Of a stretch of DNA of 64,000 nt, positions 60,738 to 64,000 are shown in pieces; the first letter of the stretch is position 1, and each line of letters starts with the position of its first letter. The notes under the pieces were generated by a model. It searched no databases. It saw nothing but the letters and a program-made list of their open reading frames with translations, and was not told the origin of the DNA. The stretch lies in the NCBI GenBank assembly GCA_947492235.1, contig CANLLZ010000002.1, forward strand, positions 248,001-312,000, in the 5' to 3' direction. The translations under genes and the position numbers were made by a program. The stretch comes from an uncultured Altererythrobacter sp. GTDB lineage: Bacteria > Pseudomonadota > Alphaproteobacteria > Sphingomonadales > Sphingomonadaceae.

Positions 60738-61994
60738 TCAGTTGAAGCGTTTCGGAGAGTAAGGCGTGGGATCGATATGCGGAACCTGTCCGGCAACCAT
60801 CTCCGCAATCAGTCGCCCGGTCGCCGGGGCCAGTGTCATGCCCAGCATGTTGTGACCGGTGGCAAACAGCGCATTGTCCATTCCCGGCACAGGGCCGATG
60901 ACCGGTAAGCTATCCCATGTCATCGGCCGCCAGCCATACCATTCTTCGAGATTGGTCGCGGGCAATTCGTCGCGCAGATAGGGCTGCGCTGATGAGCGCA
61001 GTTGCTGCAGGCGCGTAGTTGGAAGCGCGGTATCGTATCCAACAAACTCCATCATCGAACCCAGCCGGAACCCGTCATCGAAAGGCGTTATACCGACATG
61101 ATGTTCAGGCAGCAGCATCGGGTGGCGCGGGCCATTATCCGGCGCCTTCATGGTGATCGAATAGCCCTTGCCCGGCTGGATCGGGAGGCGCGCCCCGAAA
61201 TGCCGCGCCAGCCGCGTGCTGACGGCGCCGGTCGCCAGAACATAGTGGTCCGCCTGCATCGGGCCGCACGATGTTTCGATGTTGCGGATGATGGGCCCGC
61301 TCTTCTCGAGCCCCTCGAAACTGCAATGCTCGATAAACTGCACGCCGCTGTCCTCCAGCTTCCGGCGCCATCCCTTGCTCAGCCGGTCGGCGCGCACGCT
61401 GGTGTCGTCCTCGTAGAGAAAACCGCCTGCCAGCCCCGACCGCAGCGCACCGTCGAATTGCGGCAATTCCGCCCCCTCGATCCTGCGGGCCGAGACGCCG
61501 AAATGCTCGGTCAGCAGCCGGTCTTCTTCGGCATGGGCAGCGAGCCCCTCCTCCGTTTCGAAGACATAGAGCAGCCCGGCCTTGCGCCACTGGCTGTCCA
61601 TTGGATCATCGCTCAGCAGCGCGGCGTACTCCGCTGCAGAGGATTGCAGGATAGCATGCAAATGCGCCGCCGCGCTGAGCATGTCGCCGCGATTGCAGCG
61701 CCGCGCGAACTGCCACAGCCACTTCAGAAATGCCGGATCGGCACGCGGCTTCACCCGGAAAGCCGCCTTCGGATTGAACAGAGATCGCAGTGCCTCTCCG
61801 ATGGCCTCGGGGGTCGTCAGCGGCAGGACGTGGCTCGGCGCGATATACCCGCAATTGCCGTGCGAGCACGCTCCGGCGACCGTCCCCTGTTCGATCACCG
61901 TCACCCCGTATCCCGCGCGCGACAGGTAGTGCGCGCAGGCGATCCCGATGATCCCCCCTCCGATGATGATCACGCTCTCGCCGGGCTGCGACAC
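60738..61994 (-). CDS. D-amino-acid dehydrogenase, probable cis-4-hydroxy-D-proline dehydrogenase
   Basis: A 418-residue FAD protein of the DadA/D-amino-acid dehydrogenase family: N-terminal GGGIIGIACAHYL, IEQGTVAGACSHGNCGYI, and the C-terminal GWRPMTWDSLPVIGPVPGMDNALFATGHNMLGMTLAPATG. In hydroxyproline pathways this enzyme oxidises the epimerase product, cis-4-hydroxy-D-proline, to the pyrroline-carboxylate used by the DapA-family deaminase. Both neighbours are in the same operon: the GTG start is one base after the epimerase stop. Electrons probably go to quinone. Confidence 0.92.
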   Translation of the reverse strand: MSQPGESVIIIGGGIIGIACAHYLSRAGYGVTVIEQGTVAGACSHGNCGYIAPSHVLPLTTPEAIGEALRSLFNPKAAFRVKPRADPAFLKWLWQFARRCNRGDMLSAAAHLHAILQSSAAEYAALLSDDPMDSQWRKAGLLYVFETEEGLAAHAEEDRLLTEHFGVSARRIEGAELPQFDGALRSGLAGGFLYEDDTSVRADRLSKGWRRKLEDSGVQFIEHCSFEGLEKSGPIIRNIETSCGPMQADHYVLATGAVSTRLARHFGARLPIQPGKGYSITMKAPDNGPRHPMLLPEHHVGITPFDDGFRLGSMMEFVGYDTALPTTRLQQLRSSAQPYLRDELPATNLEEWYGWRPMTWDSLPVIGPVPGMDNALFATGHNMLGMTLAPATGRLIAEMVAGQVPHIDPTPYSPKRFN

Positions 61995-61995
61995 C

Positions 61996-62943
61996 TTACC
62001 CGATCCCTTCCCGGAAAGGATCGCCGGGCTGAAAGATCAGCTGGCTCTCGGCAGTGATATGCGCATCGCCAATGATCGTCGGGATGATCCGCCCGGCCTC
62101 ATCGCGCCGATAGGACCCGCGGAAGCGGCTGCCGATAATGCTCTCCTGTATCCATTCCTCGCCCGGTGCCAGCTTTCCGTCCGCAGCCAGACAGGCCAGC
62201 TTCGCACTGGTCCCCGTCCCGCATGGGGAGCGATCATAGGCGAGACCCGGACAGAGAACGAAATTGCGGCTGTTTGCGTGCGTGCCTTCCGGGCCGCGCG
62301 CGGGCGTTGCAAAGAACTCGACATGATCGATTTCCGCGCCATCCGCTCCTGTGATCGACTGCGCCACAAGCGCATGGCGGATGCTGGTCGCCGCCTTGGT
62401 CAGGGCCGGAATGTTGTCCCGCTCCACCGGCACGGGAGCCTTCTCGACAAGAAAGAACCAATTGCCGCCCCATGCGATGCTGCCCGTCACCTCGCCCAAG
62501 CCATCGACCTGCAAGCTGACATTTTCGGCCAGCCGGTAGCTAGGGACATTTTCTAGCGAGACGGTGTTCGAGCCGAGCAATTCGGTCCTCACCACGCCAA
62601 CGGGTGTATCCAGAAGGTGCCTGCCCGCGCCGATGCGGCCCAGATGGGCGAGCGTCACCATCAGCCCGATGGAGCCGTGGCCGCACATGTCCAGATAGCC
62701 TGTGTTGTTGAAGAAGATGACGCCGGTGCAGCATCCGTCCTCGGGCGACGATGGCGGACACAGCAATGCGCCAACTGCACCGTCCAGCCCGCGCGGCTCC
62801 AGAATGGCCTGCATTCGGAACGCGTCGAATTCTTGTGCGAAGCGCAGCTTCCGCTCCGCCAGAGAACCGCTACCCAGATCGGGGCCGCCCTCCACGATCA
62901 CCCGCGTCGGCATGCCGCCGGTGTGCGAATCGATCACTCGCAC
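61996..62943 (-). CDS. 4-hydroxyproline 2-epimerase (proline racemase family)
   Basis: A 315-residue proline-racemase-family enzyme. The two catalytic Cys are both present: Cys87 in MCGHG and Cys241 in PCGTGTSA, the pattern of hydroxyproline epimerases and proline racemases and not of Thr/Ser-type dehydratases. It begins RVIDSHTGGMPTRV, typical of 4-hydroxyproline epimerase. It converts trans-4-hydroxy-L-proline to cis-4-hydroxy-D-proline. The GTG at 62943 lies four bases after the deaminase stop. Context with a D-amino-acid dehydrogenase and a DapA-like deaminase makes the pathway call strong. Confidence 0.93.
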   Translation of the reverse strand: MRVIDSHTGGMPTRVIVEGGPDLGSGSLAERKLRFAQEFDAFRMQAILEPRGLDGAVGALLCPPSSPEDGCCTGVIFFNNTGYLDMCGHGSIGLMVTLAHLGRIGAGRHLLDTPVGVVRTELLGSNTVSLENVPSYRLAENVSLQVDGLGEVTGSIAWGGNWFFLVEKAPVPVERDNIPALTKAATSIRHALVAQSITGADGAEIDHVEFFATPARGPEGTHANSRNFVLCPGLAYDRSPCGTGTSAKLACLAADGKLAPGEEWIQESIIGSRFRGSYRRDEAGRIIPTIIGDAHITAESQLIFQPGDPFREGIG

Positions 62944-62947
62944 CGGA

Positions 62948-63895
62948 TTAAAAATCCGCGCCGGGCCAACTCGCCCACCAATCGCGGAACAGCTTCCAGT
63001 GATATTCCAGGTAGGCCTGCTGCGTCGGGCTGAGCCGGTCCGAAGGGTAAAGCTGGTGGGCGTATTCCGCGCTGCCTTCCAGCACCATCAGATGCTTGTA
63101 GTAGAGCACCAGATCGGGCCCTTCGTCGAAAGTCGCCAGCACGTGCATGGCATCGTCCAGTTCCTTTGCCAGCACCCGCGCCTCGGCATCGCCCGCCGCA
63201 GCCTGCTGGCACAGCTCGACCAGCCGCAGAACCTCGCGCGGCAGAGCATTGCCCACACCTGTAATTGCGCCCTGCGCGCCGCAATTGACGAAGCCGTGAA
63301 AGACCTGCGTGTCGACGCCGACCATCAGCGCCAGATCGGAATCGCCCGCGGTGATATTCTCGGCGGCATAGCTGAGTGAGGCTGCCCCTCCGAATTCCTT
63401 GAAACCGACCAGATTGCGATGTTTTACTCGCAAGCTGGTGAACAATTCCGCCTTGGTCTCGAACCCGTAATAGGGGCTGTTGTAGATCACCGCAGGGAGA
63501 TCGGGCGCGGCCGCAAGGACGGCTTCAAAATGCGCAGCCTGCGCCGCCGCCGAACTGCCCCGCGACAGCACGCGCGGAATGACCATCAGACCCGACGCGC
63601 CAACCGACTGCGCATGGGCCGCGATTGCCGCAGCGGCGCGTGTGTTCTGAGCGCCCGTGCCCACAATCACTGGAACCCCGGCAGTGCACAGCGCCTCCAC
63701 ACCCTCGCAGCGCTGTTCATCGCTGAGCAGCGGCCAATCGCCCATCGATCCGCAGTAAATGACCGCCGACATGCCCGCCTTGATCAGTTCCGCGCCCTTC
63801 GCCGCCAGTGCGCCAAAATCGGGCACACCCGCCGCATCGCACGGCGTCATCAGCGCCGGCATGCACCCTGAAAAAATGGTCGCATTCGTGGTCAT
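62948..63895 (-). CDS. DapA-family lyase, probable 1-pyrroline-4-hydroxy-2-carboxylate deaminase
   Basis: A 315-residue (beta/alpha)8 aldolase-type protein. The Schiff-base Lys is Lys166 (GFKEFGG) and the active-site Tyr is Tyr138 (IYNSPYYG), equivalent to Lys161/Tyr133 of DapA. In hydroxyproline catabolism this family converts pyrroline-4-hydroxy-2-carboxylate to 2-oxoglutarate semialdehyde and ammonia. ATG 63895 overlaps a preceding stop codon (ATGA), which supports this start; an ATG at 63922 is the alternative. The 2-oxoglutarate semialdehyde dehydrogenase expected next is not in the window. Confidence 0.9.
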   Translation of the reverse strand: MTTNATIFSGCMPALMTPCDAAGVPDFGALAAKGAELIKAGMSAVIYCGSMGDWPLLSDEQRCEGVEALCTAGVPVIVGTGAQNTRAAAAIAAHAQSVGASGLMVIPRVLSRGSSAAAQAAHFEAVLAAAPDLPAVIYNSPYYGFETKAELFTSLRVKHRNLVGFKEFGGAASLSYAAENITAGDSDLALMVGVDTQVFHGFVNCGAQGAITGVGNALPREVLRLVELCQQAAAGDAEARVLAKELDDAMHVLATFDEGPDLVLYYKHLMVLEGSAEYAHQLYPSDRLSPTQQAYLEYHWKLFRDWWASWPGADF

Positions 63896-64000
63896 GAAGC
63901 CATTGATCCTTTTCTTCGGCATCCGGCAGCGCCGACTCTGTCCTCGTCCTCGGTAAACACTGCCGGGCCGCCCAGAAAGCGTTGAATTGCCAAGAGCCGC
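63892..64000 (-). CDS. Possible 3' end of an upstream operon gene (partial)
   Basis: One minus-strand frame is open from the right edge to a TGA at 63892-63894 that overlaps the deaminase ATG by four bases. It reads about 36 residues (ending RRKGSMAS). I do not recognise it; such coupled ends are common in this window, but the stretch is short and could be chance. Confidence 0.3.
   Translation of the reverse strand, partial: RLLAIQRFLGGPAVFTEDEDRVGAAGCRRKGSMAS

Overview
The window is a dense, GC-rich bacterial segment that reads like an alphaproteobacterium of the Sphingomonadales (Erythrobacter/Novosphingobium-like). The reasons are the large TonB-dependent receptor, many Rieske oxygenases, P450s, short-chain dehydrogenases (SDRs) and SnoaL-fold proteins, and a palindromic repeat of the 'gagcttgtcgaagga' type. 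Organism identity is inferred from gene content only. I see no rRNA, tRNA, CRISPR array or insertion sequence, and no gene-free stretch longer than 300 bases.

Bases 3-3320 hold a large 5'-truncated protein with four degenerate YHS-like repeats. Bases 3465-54662 form a catabolic island for what is probably a hydrophobic, polycyclic or terpenoid/steroid-like compound. It contains an outer-membrane receptor, three Rieske oxygenase alpha subunits, three P450s, eight SDRs, two NmrA-like reductases, four zinc-free medium-chain (MDR) reductases, seven SnoaL-fold proteins (one a convincing limonene-epoxide-hydrolase type), and a 3-ketosteroid-dehydrogenase-like flavoprotein. CoA chemistry is supplied by an AMP-forming ligase, a CaiB-type CoA-transferase, a PaaG-like crotonase, two acyl-CoA dehydrogenases, and a thiolase-fold enzyme paired with a DUF35 protein. 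There is also a thioesterase, a thiamine-diphosphate E1 alpha/beta pair with a free-standing lipoyl domain, and a molybdopterin oxidoreductase with a mobA nearby.

The island is arranged as many short, mostly divergent operons. The longest runs from 29966 down to 20969 on the minus strand and looks like a side-chain or ring-cleavage module: P450, epoxide hydrolase, acyl-CoA dehydrogenase pair, thiolase/DUF35, SDR and two ThuA-like proteins. The only transcription factor seen is a solo LuxR-type protein at 20043-20858. A similar AT-rich motif occurs by eye in at least five of the divergent promoter spacers, suggesting one regulon. No ferredoxin or ferredoxin reductase is encoded, so electrons for six oxygenases must come from elsewhere.

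Bases 54838-63895 are a different module. A sodium:solute symporter is followed by a minus-strand operon for 4-hydroxyproline use: a DapA-family deaminase, 4-hydroxyproline epimerase, D-amino-acid dehydrogenase and Xaa-Pro-type peptidase, then Gfo/Idh, aldo-keto reductase and TauD-family genes. A further partial reading frame runs off the right edge.
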